Numbered from the stretch's first letter, positions 8,909-17,346 are shown. The stretch: 64,000 nucleotides of DNA from Virgibacillus_F necropolis_A (GCF_044793635.1 NZ_CP084992.1:2728001-2792000); one strand, 5' to 3'. Notes: generated from the letters alone by a model not told the origin. Program-made: numbers and translations.

Positions 8909-10082
8909 AAAAGTCTATTTACTCATTGTTAGCTCATTTATCTTCCTATTAACCGGTTGTTGGGATCAAGTACCTATTGAAGAACGTGGTTTTGTAATTG
9001 GAACAACTGTTGATTTAGCAGATAAGCAAGAATCGGAGAACTATAATCTACATGCGACAAATCAGATAGTAATACCTGCTGGATTAGGGAGTGCTGGACA
9101 ATCTGGAAGTAGCCCAACTGCATATACCAATTTGTCAGCAAAGGGCAAGAGCTTATTCGAAATTTCCAGGAAAATCTCCACTTTTACGAGTCGTGTACCA
9201 TACTATGAACACTTAAAAGTGATAGCTGTATCGGAAGAGGTAGCGAAAGAACCTGGTCTCTTTGCTAGTATCATGGATGCATTTATTCGTGATCAGGAGA
9301 TGCGTCGATCCATTAAGGTAATTATTTCGGAAGGTGAAGCACATCAAGTACTTGAAGTAAAAACAAAAACGGAAAAACTTCCCGCGATTTATATTAATTC
9401 AATTTTAGAACACAGTGCCAGATCCTTAGCGATAGTTGATGCGGTAAAAATGGGGGATATACATCAATTTCTCTTGGATCGCAGCAGTTATGCTATTCCA
9501 AGGGTTTTAGTTTCTGATAATAAAGTAAAGGATAATGGGGTGGCGGTATTTCAAGGTTATAACAATAAAATGGTTGGTGTACTTACCGGTAAGGAAGTAA
9601 AAGGACTAAACTTAATTAAAAAGAAAAATCAGGGTGGGATAATTGAGTTTGAAATTGACGATCACTTGATGATTTATGAAATTCAAAATACAAAAAGTTC
9701 CATAAAAATAGATGTTAAGGATAAAGATAACATAAATATATCCATCAAGATTGATGCAGAGGGCGATATAGCAGAGATGTTTGGAAGCAAGACCCTTTTA
9801 GAACCAAAAAGGTTTAAAGAAATTGAAAAGACTATTAGTAAAAAAATCGAAAAACTTGCCAATAAATCACTGGAGAAAGCACAAAAGGAACTAAATGCGG
9901 ATATATTCGGATTTGATACAAGGTTAAAACAAAGACATTATGATAAATGGCAGAAAATAAAGGATGACTGGCAAAAGGGTGAAAACTTATTTGCCAATTG
10001 CACGATTACAGTATCGGCAGAAGCCATTGTACGGGCAACTGGCGCTGCAGATAAAACAAAGAATAAGGAAATGAGTGAATAG
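8898..10082 (+). CDS. gerAC: Spore germination receptor lipoprotein subunit C (GerAC family)
   Basis: The start is TTG 8898, inside the end of gerAB and behind AAGGAAGGTG. The protein opens with a lipoprotein signal, KVYLLIVSSFIFLLTGC, whose lipobox LTGC predicts diacylglyceryl modification at the cysteine, followed by WDQVPIEERGFVIG, which is diagnostic for Ger(x)C proteins. At 394 residues the length is normal. The C subunit sits on the outer face of the spore inner membrane and is needed for receptor function. Confidence 0.92.
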   Translation: MENRKVYLLIVSSFIFLLTGCWDQVPIEERGFVIGTTVDLADKQESENYNLHATNQIVIPAGLGSAGQSGSSPTAYTNLSAKGKSLFEISRKISTFTSRVPYYEHLKVIAVSEEVAKEPGLFASIMDAFIRDQEMRRSIKVIISEGEAHQVLEVKTKTEKLPAIYINSILEHSARSLAIVDAVKMGDIHQFLLDRSSYAIPRVLVSDNKVKDNGVAVFQGYNNKMVGVLTGKEVKGLNLIKKKNQGGIIEFEIDDHLMIYEIQNTKSSIKIDVKDKDNINISIKIDAEGDIAEMFGSKTLLEPKRFKEIEKTISKKIEKLANKSLEKAQKELNADIFGFDTRLKQRHYDKWQKIKDDWQKGENLFANCTITVSAEAIVRATGAADKTKNKEMSE

Positions 10083-10085
10083 TGC

Positions 10086-10262
10086 ATGTGGGAAAAAATA
10101 CTTGGAAATATGCCGGAAAACTTTGTGATTTTTTGCACTGCCTTAGCATTTCTCGTCCCGTTTTGTATCTATAAAGTTAACAAAAATCTGCATAAATACG
10201 GTGATCCCCCATGGAAAAAGTCTGAGGAGGATACAAAATTGTTTAAGAGTAAAAAAAAATAG
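10086..10262 (+). CDS. Small single-TM protein at the end of the gerA operon
   Basis: A 58-codon ORF starts three bases after the gerAC stop and ends just before the operon terminator. It has one hydrophobic segment, FVIFCTALAFLVPFCIYKV (about residues 13-31), and a charged, lysine-rich tail ending LFKSKKK. The ribosome site is weak (AAGGAAATGAG, about 12 bases away). Small membrane D subunits have been described next to GerA operons in other Bacillus species, usually with two TM segments. This could be a distant equivalent; that is inference from position and size. Confidence 0.55.
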   Translation: MWEKILGNMPENFVIFCTALAFLVPFCIYKVNKNLHKYGDPPWKKSEEDTKLFKSKKK

Positions 10263-10266
10263 CAAT

Positions 10267-10307
10267 AAAGCCTTTCACGGATTCTTAGTGAAAGGCTTTT
10301 ATTTTAA
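10267..10307 (+). terminator. Terminator of the gerA operon
   Basis: A 12-bp stem, AAAGCCTTTCAC/GTGAAAGGCTTT, with a nine-base loop is followed by TTATTTT. It lies five bases after the small TM gene, which places that ORF inside the transcript. Confidence 0.85.
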
Positions 10308-10520
10308 CTGTTAGTCTGATATATCAACCATTCGCCTAATTTACCCTAGTGAAGTTTCTTCGTTGTTTACTTTCTAAAATAGTTGTGAATAATAATAGCT
10401 GTTATATGTTTTTTATGCAAAATTTCCTATTATTCTGCTTTTACTTACTGAGTCTTTTTTAGTATAGTTATAGTAAGGAAAAGTGTAGCAACTAGTTACC
10501 TTATGGAAGGGGTCTATATA

Positions 10521-11483
10521 ATGATGCAAGATACAACTTTATATAATGAAAATATTAAAAGTGTTTTATCAAATATTAATCAGGTCATGATCGGAAAAGA
10601 TGACGTGGCAAGGCTTAGCTTAGTCGCTTTGCTAGCGCAAGGTCACGTATTGCTGGAGGATGTACCTGGTGTTGGGAAGACCATGCTTGTCCGAACCCTT
10701 GCGAAATCTCTAGATTGTGATTTTAGAAGAATTCAATTCACCCCGGATTTACTACCTTCAGATGTTACAGGTATTTCAATTTATAATCCAAAAGAACTAG
10801 AATTTGAGTTTCGCGGTGGTCCCATCCTAGGAAATATTGTGTTAGCCGATGAGATTAACCGTACATCACCGAAGACACAATCGGCATTATTAGAAGGAAT
10901 GGAAGAAAAAAGTGTTACGGTTGATGGAACAACTATTTCACTAAAACAGCCGTTCTTTGTCATGGCAACACAAAATCCAATTGAATATGAAGGTACATAC
11001 CCTTTACCTGAAGCACAACTTGACCGTTTTCTATTAAAGCTTAAAATGGGGTATCCATCCTATGACAATGAGCTTGAAATGCTTGACCGCACGTCAATGG
11101 AACACCCAATTGATAATATAAAGGCAGTCATTAACAGGGAAGAGCTTGTGGAGATACAAGATGCTGTGAAGGATGTATACATAGATAAAAATGTACAAAA
11201 GTATATTATTAATCTAGTGACTGCGACTCGTAAACATTCATCTATTTATCTAGGTGTTAGTCCGCGTGGGTCTATCGCTTTGATGCGAGCAGCTAAAGCA
11301 CTTGCTTATGTGTATTCACGGGATTATGTTCTTCCGGATGATGTGAAATACTTGGCTCCTTTTGTACTCTCTCACCGGATTATCCTAACTTCGGAAGCGA
11401 AATATGAAGGTATGATTAGTGATGATGTGATTGCATCCGTAATACAAAACACCTTTATCCCTATTCGAAAGGATTTTAATTGA
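10521..11483 (+). CDS. yeaC: MoxR-family AAA+ ATPase
   Basis: This is a 320-residue AAA_3 ATPase, orthologous by sequence and neighbourhood to B. subtilis YeaC. Walker A is DVPGVGKT near residue 50, Walker B is VLADEINR near 110, and the MoxR block ATQNPIEYEGTYPLPEAQLD follows. I start at ATGATGCAAG (10521), because GGAAGGGG eight bases upstream is its ribosome site and coincides with an earlier in-frame ATG at 10503. MoxR ATPases act as chaperones with DUF58/VWA partners, and one follows immediately. Confidence 0.88.
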   Translation: MMQDTTLYNENIKSVLSNINQVMIGKDDVARLSLVALLAQGHVLLEDVPGVGKTMLVRTLAKSLDCDFRRIQFTPDLLPSDVTGISIYNPKELEFEFRGGPILGNIVLADEINRTSPKTQSALLEGMEEKSVTVDGTTISLKQPFFVMATQNPIEYEGTYPLPEAQLDRFLLKLKMGYPSYDNELEMLDRTSMEHPIDNIKAVINREELVEIQDAVKDVYIDKNVQKYIINLVTATRKHSSIYLGVSPRGSIALMRAAKALAYVYSRDYVLPDDVKYLAPFVLSHRIILTSEAKYEGMISDDVIASVIQNTFIPIRKDFN

Positions 11484-12751
11484 TGAAGGGTACGATCCTA
11501 TTCCTCGGTAAGCTTATTTTTATCGTATTCATTTTTCTATTGTTGTTTTCTTATGCCATGTTTCAAGGTGGATTTGTAAGCTGGTTTCTGTTTTACGGAT
11601 TTTTACCGATATTCATCTACCTGCTTGGAGTACTTCTTTATCCTATAAAAACGCTGAACGTTTCGCGAAAATTCTCGCACCATGTAGTTAGGGCGGGAGA
11701 TACGGTTAATGTAGAAATTACGATGAAACGATCGTTTGCATTCCCTCTATATTATTGTATTTGTGAGGAAATATTTCCCGATTCGTTACATAAGGTTGAT
11801 AATCGTACAGATAAATATCAGCATATGGAAGATCCTTCTCAGCTTAAAACAATAAGAAAAATAAAAAAGATAGTCTTTGCTGGGGTTAAGCGCGAATTTA
11901 AGTTATCGTATCAAATTGCGGAAATTCCACGTGGGGAACATCAATTATTTGCCCTTCGTTTACGGACGGGGGATCTGTTCGGTTTTATAAAAAAGGAACA
12001 TGTTTTTACTGTATTTGATAATCTGGTAGCTTATCCAAACGAACATCAACTTCATATAACAGAAAGAATAAGCAGCTTTGAACAGGGATCAATTACAGCA
12101 CAGAATGTAACGTTGAAAAATACAAACGTAGCTTCCGGGATTAGAGAATATATGCCTGGTGATAAGTTTTCCTGGATTGACTGGAAACAAACTGCCAGGA
12201 AGAATACTGTAATGACAAAAGAGTTTGAACAGGAAAAAAGCAACGACACTATGTTGATCCTAGATGGGTGTCATCATGAAAACATGAATGTATTAGCATT
12301 TGAAGCCGCAATCGAGATAAGTCTTTCATTGATGGAATCCATTCGTAAACAATCTTCACAAGTGGGCTTTATTTCCATTGGAGAAAAAAACACTTTTATT
12401 CCATTGCACCACGACCCAACGAAGAAAGCGTTTATCCGGCAGCATTTAACGCAAATACAACCAGGTGGAGAACAGCCATTTGCAGTGAAATTAAAAGAAG
12501 AATCTAAACGTCTAGCTTCTGGTGTGATTGTGATGATTATTACAACGAATCTGGACGAGAGATTTAAGCAAACCATTCAGCGTATGAAGCAACGAACAAA
12601 GCGCATTATCGTTTGTTTCATTGAATCTAGTAATTTGATTACAGACAAGCAATACAAGCTTATCCAACAGCTTGAATTTGAAGGAATCGTTATAAATGTA
12701 ATGACCGAAAAGCAATTGATTCAAAATAGGATTGAGGTGCGAGTTGTATGA
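11483..12751 (+). CDS. yeaD: DUF58 domain protein
   Basis: ATG 11483 overlaps the moxR stop (TGATG) and has AAAGGA upstream. The 422-residue product has two N-terminal TM segments (residues 5-25 and 30-50). The DUF58 signature, REYMPGDKFSWIDWKQTAR, lies near residue 220, before a VWA-like fold. It forms the standard MoxR-DUF58-transglutaminase operon. The function of this trio is not settled; the membrane location is inferred from the TM segments. Confidence 0.85.
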   Translation: MKGTILFLGKLIFIVFIFLLLFSYAMFQGGFVSWFLFYGFLPIFIYLLGVLLYPIKTLNVSRKFSHHVVRAGDTVNVEITMKRSFAFPLYYCICEEIFPDSLHKVDNRTDKYQHMEDPSQLKTIRKIKKIVFAGVKREFKLSYQIAEIPRGEHQLFALRLRTGDLFGFIKKEHVFTVFDNLVAYPNEHQLHITERISSFEQGSITAQNVTLKNTNVASGIREYMPGDKFSWIDWKQTARKNTVMTKEFEQEKSNDTMLILDGCHHENMNVLAFEAAIEISLSLMESIRKQSSQVGFISIGEKNTFIPLHHDPTKKAFIRQHLTQIQPGGEQPFAVKLKEESKRLASGVIVMIITTNLDERFKQTIQRMKQRTKRIIVCFIESSNLITDKQYKLIQQLEFEGIVINVMTEKQLIQNRIEVRVV

Positions 12752-14946
12752 GCATAACAACAGAAACGAAAACACCTTTTATCTATAGTACTATTTTGTA
12801 TATAGCAGGATTAATTTTATTTTTAGAATGGCTTTATCCAGTAAATGAAATTACGGATACTAGTAATTTAACTGTATTTATCCTTTACGCAGCATTTTGT
12901 TTCTTTATTACATTAACACAAATTAAATGGTGGATATCCTTTATCGTAAAAGGTGCAGGCTTACTATATGCTTTAAACGGATTATATTTTCAGGAATTAA
13001 TTTTTAGTAAGGAATGGTTTTATCATTTGATTACGGAACTTTCCACGAATTTAGCAGCGCTAATAACACAGGACTGGTATAACCTGACACCGATGTTTCG
13101 TAGTTTATTGTTCTTGTTACTTATCTGGTTAATGAGTTATCTAATTTATTATTGGTTTGTTGCGATGAATCGCATATTCTTATTCGTAGTTTTAACATTT
13201 GTATATATAGCAGTTTTAGATACGTTTACAGTGTTCGATGCAGATTCAGCGATTGTTCGGATATTTATTATTTCTTTCATTGCCTTAGGTGTAGCAAGTT
13301 TTCTACGAGAAATGGACCGGGAATCGATACGATTTTTGTGGATGAAAAAAGCAGCAGTTTGGATGGTTCCGTTGATTGGCGTAGTCCTTCTATCATCAAT
13401 AGTTGGATTTGCAGCTCCGAAGCTTGAACCGCAATGGCCTGACCCGGTTCCTTTTATTAAAAGTGCAGCTGATGGAGCTGGCAGTAGTATGGATACGGGA
13501 TCAACTTTTCGAAGAGTAGGTTACGGAGAGGATGATACAAAGCTAGGTGGATCGTTTATACAGGATCAGACACCAGTTTTCCATGTGACTACTGCAGAAG
13601 AGCAATATTGGCGGATTGAAACGAAGGATGTTTACACAGGAAAAGGCTGGGTTAATTCAAGTAAGCCCGAATACATTAAACAAGATCCTAATAATATATC
13701 ACTTAAAACGTTTGATGAGAGTGTAGAAACGGAAGAATTGAGAGCATTTTTTGAGTTTACCGGGAATGTTCAGATACCAAAAGTGATTTATCCATATGGA
13801 ATTAATAAACTGAATACTGCAACGCCGATAGATTTACTATTGGATGAACATTCAGAAGAACTTGTAACGAAATTCAATGACCATGAATTCTTTCTTGATA
13901 CTTATTCCATGACTTATGAATTTCCTTCGTTTGAGATTAATTCACTCCGAAATGCGAGTACAAAAGATCCGGGGAAAATTAATGAACAGTACACGCAATT
14001 GCCGGAGACGCTACCTGAACGTGTAGGTGAATTGGCTAAAGAAGTAACGGCAGAGGAAAAAAACCGTTATGATAAGGCTAGGGCAATCGAAACTTATTTT
14101 GGACAAAATGGATTTGCTTACAATACGAGTAATGTTCCTGTACCAGCTAAGGATCAAGATTATGTGGATCAATTTTTGTTTGAATCCAAGGTTGGGTACT
14201 GTGACAATTATTCCACATCGATGGTTGTCATGCTTCGTACATTAGATATTCCGGCAAGATGGGTGAAAGGATTTACAAGTGGGGAAAAAATAGAAGAAAA
14301 TGTTGGGGGAGCAGGAACCTCACTTGATACTTATGAAGTCACAAATGCAAATGCACACTCATGGGTAGAGGTATATTTTCCTGGTAAAGGATGGGTTCCA
14401 TTTGAACCAACACAAGGGTTCTCTAATCTTACGGACTTTCGAGTCGATTTGGATACTGAAGTAGAGGATAATACTACAACACCACCACCAGAACAAGAAA
14501 AGAAAGAAAAGCCAGAGCCTAAAAAGGAACAAGAAAAGGCTGCTGTAGATACAGTAAGTAAAAATGAAAACATAGAGATTAATTGGTGGTATGTTGGAAT
14601 TGGTATTGTGGTGATTATGCTAATTGCATGGTTACTATTTATAAAACGTTACCACATTCAGTCCTATCTTTTTGAAATGCGGTTAAAGAAAAATAAAAAT
14701 GAAAAGACGTATCAGGACGCCTATCACTTCTTATTAAAGCAATTGGCACATAATGGAATACCTAAAGAATCTGGCCAGACTTTAAGGGAGTATGCTAAAA
14801 CGATTGATAGACGATATCAAACAATCTCAATGCGCAAGCTGACCAGCACCTATGAACAAATACTGTATACAAATTCAAGTAACTCAATCGAAATTGATGA
14901 AATGACCCAATTATGGAAAAATTTAATCAAACATATAAGGTCTTGA
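12748..14946 (+). CDS. yebA: TgpA-like transglutaminase domain membrane protein
   Basis: This is a 732-residue protein. Six or so N-terminal TM helices come first (to about residue 225). An extracellular transglutaminase-like domain follows, with catalytic Cys in KVGYCDNYSTSMV, His in ANAHSWVEVYFPGKGWVPF and the downstream acidic motif. Then come a Pro/Glu/Lys-rich linker, one more TM helix near residue 615 and a cytoplasmic DUF4129 tail. It overlaps the DUF58 gene by four bases (ATGA). The family is thought to work at the cell envelope with the MoxR pair. Confidence 0.88.
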   Translation: MSITTETKTPFIYSTILYIAGLILFLEWLYPVNEITDTSNLTVFILYAAFCFFITLTQIKWWISFIVKGAGLLYALNGLYFQELIFSKEWFYHLITELSTNLAALITQDWYNLTPMFRSLLFLLLIWLMSYLIYYWFVAMNRIFLFVVLTFVYIAVLDTFTVFDADSAIVRIFIISFIALGVASFLREMDRESIRFLWMKKAAVWMVPLIGVVLLSSIVGFAAPKLEPQWPDPVPFIKSAADGAGSSMDTGSTFRRVGYGEDDTKLGGSFIQDQTPVFHVTTAEEQYWRIETKDVYTGKGWVNSSKPEYIKQDPNNISLKTFDESVETEELRAFFEFTGNVQIPKVIYPYGINKLNTATPIDLLLDEHSEELVTKFNDHEFFLDTYSMTYEFPSFEINSLRNASTKDPGKINEQYTQLPETLPERVGELAKEVTAEEKNRYDKARAIETYFGQNGFAYNTSNVPVPAKDQDYVDQFLFESKVGYCDNYSTSMVVMLRTLDIPARWVKGFTSGEKIEENVGGAGTSLDTYEVTNANAHSWVEVYFPGKGWVPFEPTQGFSNLTDFRVDLDTEVEDNTTTPPPEQEKKEKPEPKKEQEKAAVDTVSKNENIEINWWYVGIGIVVIMLIAWLLFIKRYHIQSYLFEMRLKKNKNEKTYQDAYHFLLKQLAHNGIPKESGQTLREYAKTIDRRYQTISMRKLTSTYEQILYTNSSNSIEIDEMTQLWKNLIKHIRS

Positions 14947-14971
14947 CCAAGCAAATGAGTGTTAGTAGAAT
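14943..14971 (+). promoter_or_regulatory. Probable sigma-A promoter of guaA
   Basis: TTGACC (14943-14948), a 17-base spacer and TAGAAT (14966-14971) sit directly on the tgpA stop codon. It is the best promoter-like pair before the guaA leader, and about 300 bp upstream of the riboswitch. No better candidate was seen between the repeats and the aptamer. Confidence 0.45.
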
Positions 14972-14982
14972 AGGGTAATGTA

Positions 14983-15103
14983 GAAAAGCGAAGGCGACTG
15001 ATCTGGGGTGACACGCATAAGCAAGGAACCGAAGAGTGCATGCTCTTAGCACTCGAAGTGTTCCTTGCTTATGTCGCGAACCCCAAGGAGCCGTAGCTAG
15101 ACA
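14983..15103 (+). repeat. R1 repeat, copy 1 (GAAAAGCG...AGCTAGACA)
   Basis: The element starts GAAAAGCGAAGGCGACTG and ends GTAGCTAGACA. The core is a long hairpin, with CATAAGCAAGGAAC pairing with GTTCCTTGCTTATG. The same core recurs in copy 6 at 37470. Copies 1 and 2 are tandem, four bases apart. Confidence 0.85.
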
Positions 15104-15107
15104 ATAA

Positions 15108-15253
15108 GAAAAGCGAAGGCGCCCGTTTATTGGCGTATGTCCTGGAAGGGTCTGTATGAGATAAAGGAAACACGGAGAGCGTAGCGAACCGATGTTGACT
15201 TATCTCAAGGAAGACCCTGAAGGGCACTAGTCGATGGGCGTTGTAGCTAGACA
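15108..15253 (+). repeat. R1 repeat, copy 2
   Basis: It has the same ends as copy 1 (GAAAAGCGAAGGCGCC and TAGCTAGACA) but a different core, in which GAGATAAGG-type and CTTATCTC-type arms pair. It ends 15 bp before the guanine riboswitch. The core is close to that of copy 4 at 26416. Confidence 0.85.
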
Positions 15254-15268
15254 GTTAAATAGAAGCCG

Positions 15269-15337
15269 TTCGTATATCCTCGGGTAATATGGTCCTGAAA
15301 GTATCTACCGGTGCACCGTAAACGCACTGACTATGAA
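15269..15337 (+). promoter_or_regulatory. Guanine riboswitch aptamer (guaA leader)
   Basis: P1 pairs TTCGTA (15269) with TATGAA (15332). The conserved core has ATATGGTCCTGAAAG, TATCTACCGG and CCGTAAA. The base before the P1 3' strand is C (GACTATG), as in guanine-class rather than adenine-class purine riboswitches. Confidence 0.9.
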
Positions 15338-15451
15338 GGCGAAATCTTATATTTATTATGTATATTTATGCCTAGATTTCTGCCTTTGTTGCAATACTAT
15401 AAAGTAAACTACTTGATAGGTATTGGTATAATGGGGAAATCTAGGTTTTTT
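15336..15451 (+). terminator. guaA riboswitch expression platform: antiterminator and terminator
   Basis: The terminator pairs CCTAGATTTC (15371-15380) with GAAATCTAGG (15436-15445), followed by six T. The 55-base loop folds further (CAATAC/GTATTG, AAGTA/TACTT). AAGGCGAAATCT (15336-15347), which overlaps the P1 3' strand, can instead pair with AGATTTC-T-GCCTT (15374-15386), destroying the terminator. Guanine binding should therefore stop transcription. Confidence 0.75.
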
Positions 15452-15491
15452 AATTCACTGAAAGAATGTATTAAATTTTTTAAGGAATTCA

Positions 15492-15551
15492 GTATAAGAA
15501 AAACTTCGACATTCACTATTAAAGACGGGGCGAATGGCGAGTTTTTTCTAA
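15492..15551 (+). repeat. R2 imperfect-palindrome repeat, copy 1
   Basis: GAAAAACTTCG.CATTC pairs with GAATG.CGAGTTTTTTC around an ATTAAAGACG centre. It is nearly the same as 18841-18900. Here it lies between the riboswitch terminator and the guaA ribosome site. Confidence 0.75.
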
Positions 15552-15565
15552 TAAGGAGCGATGTC

Positions 15566-17101
15566 ATGGAAACGGATGAAATGATTTTGGTATTGGACTT
15601 TGGTAGTCAATACAATCAATTAATTACAAGACGAATACGTGAACTTGGTGTATATAGCGAACTGCATTCACATAAACTCACTGCAGAAGCAATCAAACGA
15701 ATGAACCCAAAGGGTATAATTCTTTCCGGTGGCCCACACAGTGTTTATGATGAAAATAGTTTTCGTTGCGATAAAGAAATCTTTGATCTGGACATTCCGA
15801 TTCTTGGGATCTGTTATGGTATGCAGCTAATGACATTACATTTTGGTGGGAATGTTACCAAAGCGAAGAATCGTGAATATGGTAAAGCGCTTATCCAGCT
15901 TAACGATGAACCAGTACTATTTAAGGATACCCCGACAAATCAAACTGTTTGGATGAGTCATGGGGATAAAGTGTTGGAAGTACCGGAAGGGTTTCAAACG
16001 GATGCAACAAGTCCATCGACCCCAATCGCAGCCATGAGTAAGCCTGACAGTAAGTTATATGGTGTACAATTCCATCCGGAAGTTCGTCACTCAGAATTTG
16101 GTAACCATCTGTTAAAGCAATTTGTTTTTGATGTATGTAATGCCGATGGAGATTGGACAATTGAGAATTTTATCGAATTGGAAGTTGATAAAATTAGAGA
16201 AAAAGTAGGCAATCGTAATGTGTTATGTGCATTAAGTGGTGGAGTTGATTCATCAGTTGTTGCTGCACTCATACACAAAGCAATCGGTGATCAACTGACA
16301 TGTATTTTTGTAGATCACGGACTTCTTCGTAAAAATGAAGCAGATGATGTGATGAAAGTCTTTAAAGATGATTTCCATATGAACATCATCGGGATTGATG
16401 CACAGGACCGGTTTTTATCGAAGCTTAAAGGCGTTAGTGACCCTGAGGAAAAACGTAAGATTATAGGGAATGAGTTTATCTATGTTTTTGATGATGAAGC
16501 GGGAAAACTAACAAATATGGATTTTCTTGCGCAGGGCACACTTTATACCGATATTATCGAAAGTGGAACAGAAACTGCACAAACAATCAAGTCGCACCAT
16601 AATGTTGGTGGACTACCAGAGAATATGCAGTTTGAATTAATAGAACCATTAAATACGTTGTTCAAAGATGAAGTCCGTGAATTAGGATTGCAATTGGGAC
16701 TCCCTGAATCGGTCGTTTGGCGCCAACCATTCCCAGGGCCTGGACTAGCTATCCGTGTACTCGGTGAAATAACTGAGGAAAAACTGGAGATCGTTCGAGA
16801 ATCTGATGCTATCTTACGTAAGGTTATTGCAGAAGAAGGGTTAGACCGTGAAATCTGGCAGTACTTTACAGTGTTACCGGATATCCGAAGTGTAGGTGTT
16901 ATGGGAGATGCACGCACTTACGATTATACAATTGGTATCCGTGCTGTAACATCAATTGATGGAATGACATCAGACTGGGCTCGTATTCCATGGGATGTTA
17001 TGGAAAAGATTTCAACCCGAATTGTAAATGAAGTTCATCATATAAATCGTGTGGTGTATGATGTAACAAGTAAGCCGCCCGCAACAATTGAATGGGAATA
17101 A
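15566..17101 (+). CDS. guaA: GMP synthase (glutamine-hydrolysing)
   Basis: This is a 511-residue enzyme converting XMP, ATP and glutamine to GMP. The class I amidotransferase domain (residues 1-190) has GICYGMQ with the nucleophilic cysteine and HPEVRHSE for the His/Glu pair. The PP-loop ALSGGVDSSV lies near residue 230 and the dimerisation domain ends in SKPPATIEWE. AAGGAG seven bases before ATG 15566 fixes the start; the frame is open from 15311 but that part is riboswitch leader. Regulation by the guanine riboswitch is direct end-product control. Confidence 0.97.
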   Translation: METDEMILVLDFGSQYNQLITRRIRELGVYSELHSHKLTAEAIKRMNPKGIILSGGPHSVYDENSFRCDKEIFDLDIPILGICYGMQLMTLHFGGNVTKAKNREYGKALIQLNDEPVLFKDTPTNQTVWMSHGDKVLEVPEGFQTDATSPSTPIAAMSKPDSKLYGVQFHPEVRHSEFGNHLLKQFVFDVCNADGDWTIENFIELEVDKIREKVGNRNVLCALSGGVDSSVVAALIHKAIGDQLTCIFVDHGLLRKNEADDVMKVFKDDFHMNIIGIDAQDRFLSKLKGVSDPEEKRKIIGNEFIYVFDDEAGKLTNMDFLAQGTLYTDIIESGTETAQTIKSHHNVGGLPENMQFELIEPLNTLFKDEVRELGLQLGLPESVVWRQPFPGPGLAIRVLGEITEEKLEIVRESDAILRKVIAEEGLDREIWQYFTVLPDIRSVGVMGDARTYDYTIGIRAVTSIDGMTSDWARIPWDVMEKISTRIVNEVHHINRVVYDVTSKPPATIEWE

Positions 17102-17108
17102 TTGATTT

Positions 17109-17152
17109 AAAACGAACATTAAAGATGAAAATAACTTTAATGTTCGTTTTTT
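17109..17152. terminator. guaA terminator overlapping a PurR-type operator
   Basis: A 16-bp stem (17109-17124 with 17135-17150) is followed by T residues. The stem contains CGAAC (17113) and GTTCG (17142) separated by 24 bases. This is the same arrangement and the same distance from the -35 box as the PurR boxes before purE, so the hairpin DNA may also be the pbuG operator. Confidence 0.8.
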
Positions 17153-17154
17153 CA

Positions 17155-17183
17155 TTGACATTAGTAGATGGTAATAGTACAAT
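17155..17183 (+). promoter_or_regulatory. Sigma-A promoter of pbuG
   Basis: TTGACA (17155-17160), 17 bases, TACAAT (17178-17183), followed 18 bases later by the riboswitch aptamer. Confidence 0.8.
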
Positions 17184-17201
17184 TTAATCAATTAAATAGT
17201 A

Positions 17202-17268
17202 TGCGTATAATATAGGGGATATGGCCCAAGAGTTTCTACCAAACTACCGTAAACAGTTTGACTACGCA
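17202..17268 (+). promoter_or_regulatory. Guanine riboswitch aptamer (pbuG leader)
   Basis: P1 pairs TGCGTA with TACGCA. The core has GATATGGCCCAAGAG, TTTCTACCAA and CCGTAAA, ending TTTGACTACG with the guanine-type C. Confidence 0.92.
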
Positions 17269-17346
17269 GAATAAGGCGAACAGGTAACTTGTTGCATGAT
17301 ACTTTTGCACATTTTTCTTATTGCTTTTTTCTGGACTGATTTATGG

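Noticed and set aside
15400..15440. Promoter TTGATA...TATAAT in the guaA leader
   Set aside because: The two hexamers are only about eight bases apart, too close for sigma-A, and they form part of the riboswitch terminator loop.
15311..15565. 85-residue N-terminal extension of guaA
   Set aside because: The open frame passes through the riboswitch, its terminator and an R2 repeat; AAGGAG before ATG 15566 and GuaA family length fix the real start.
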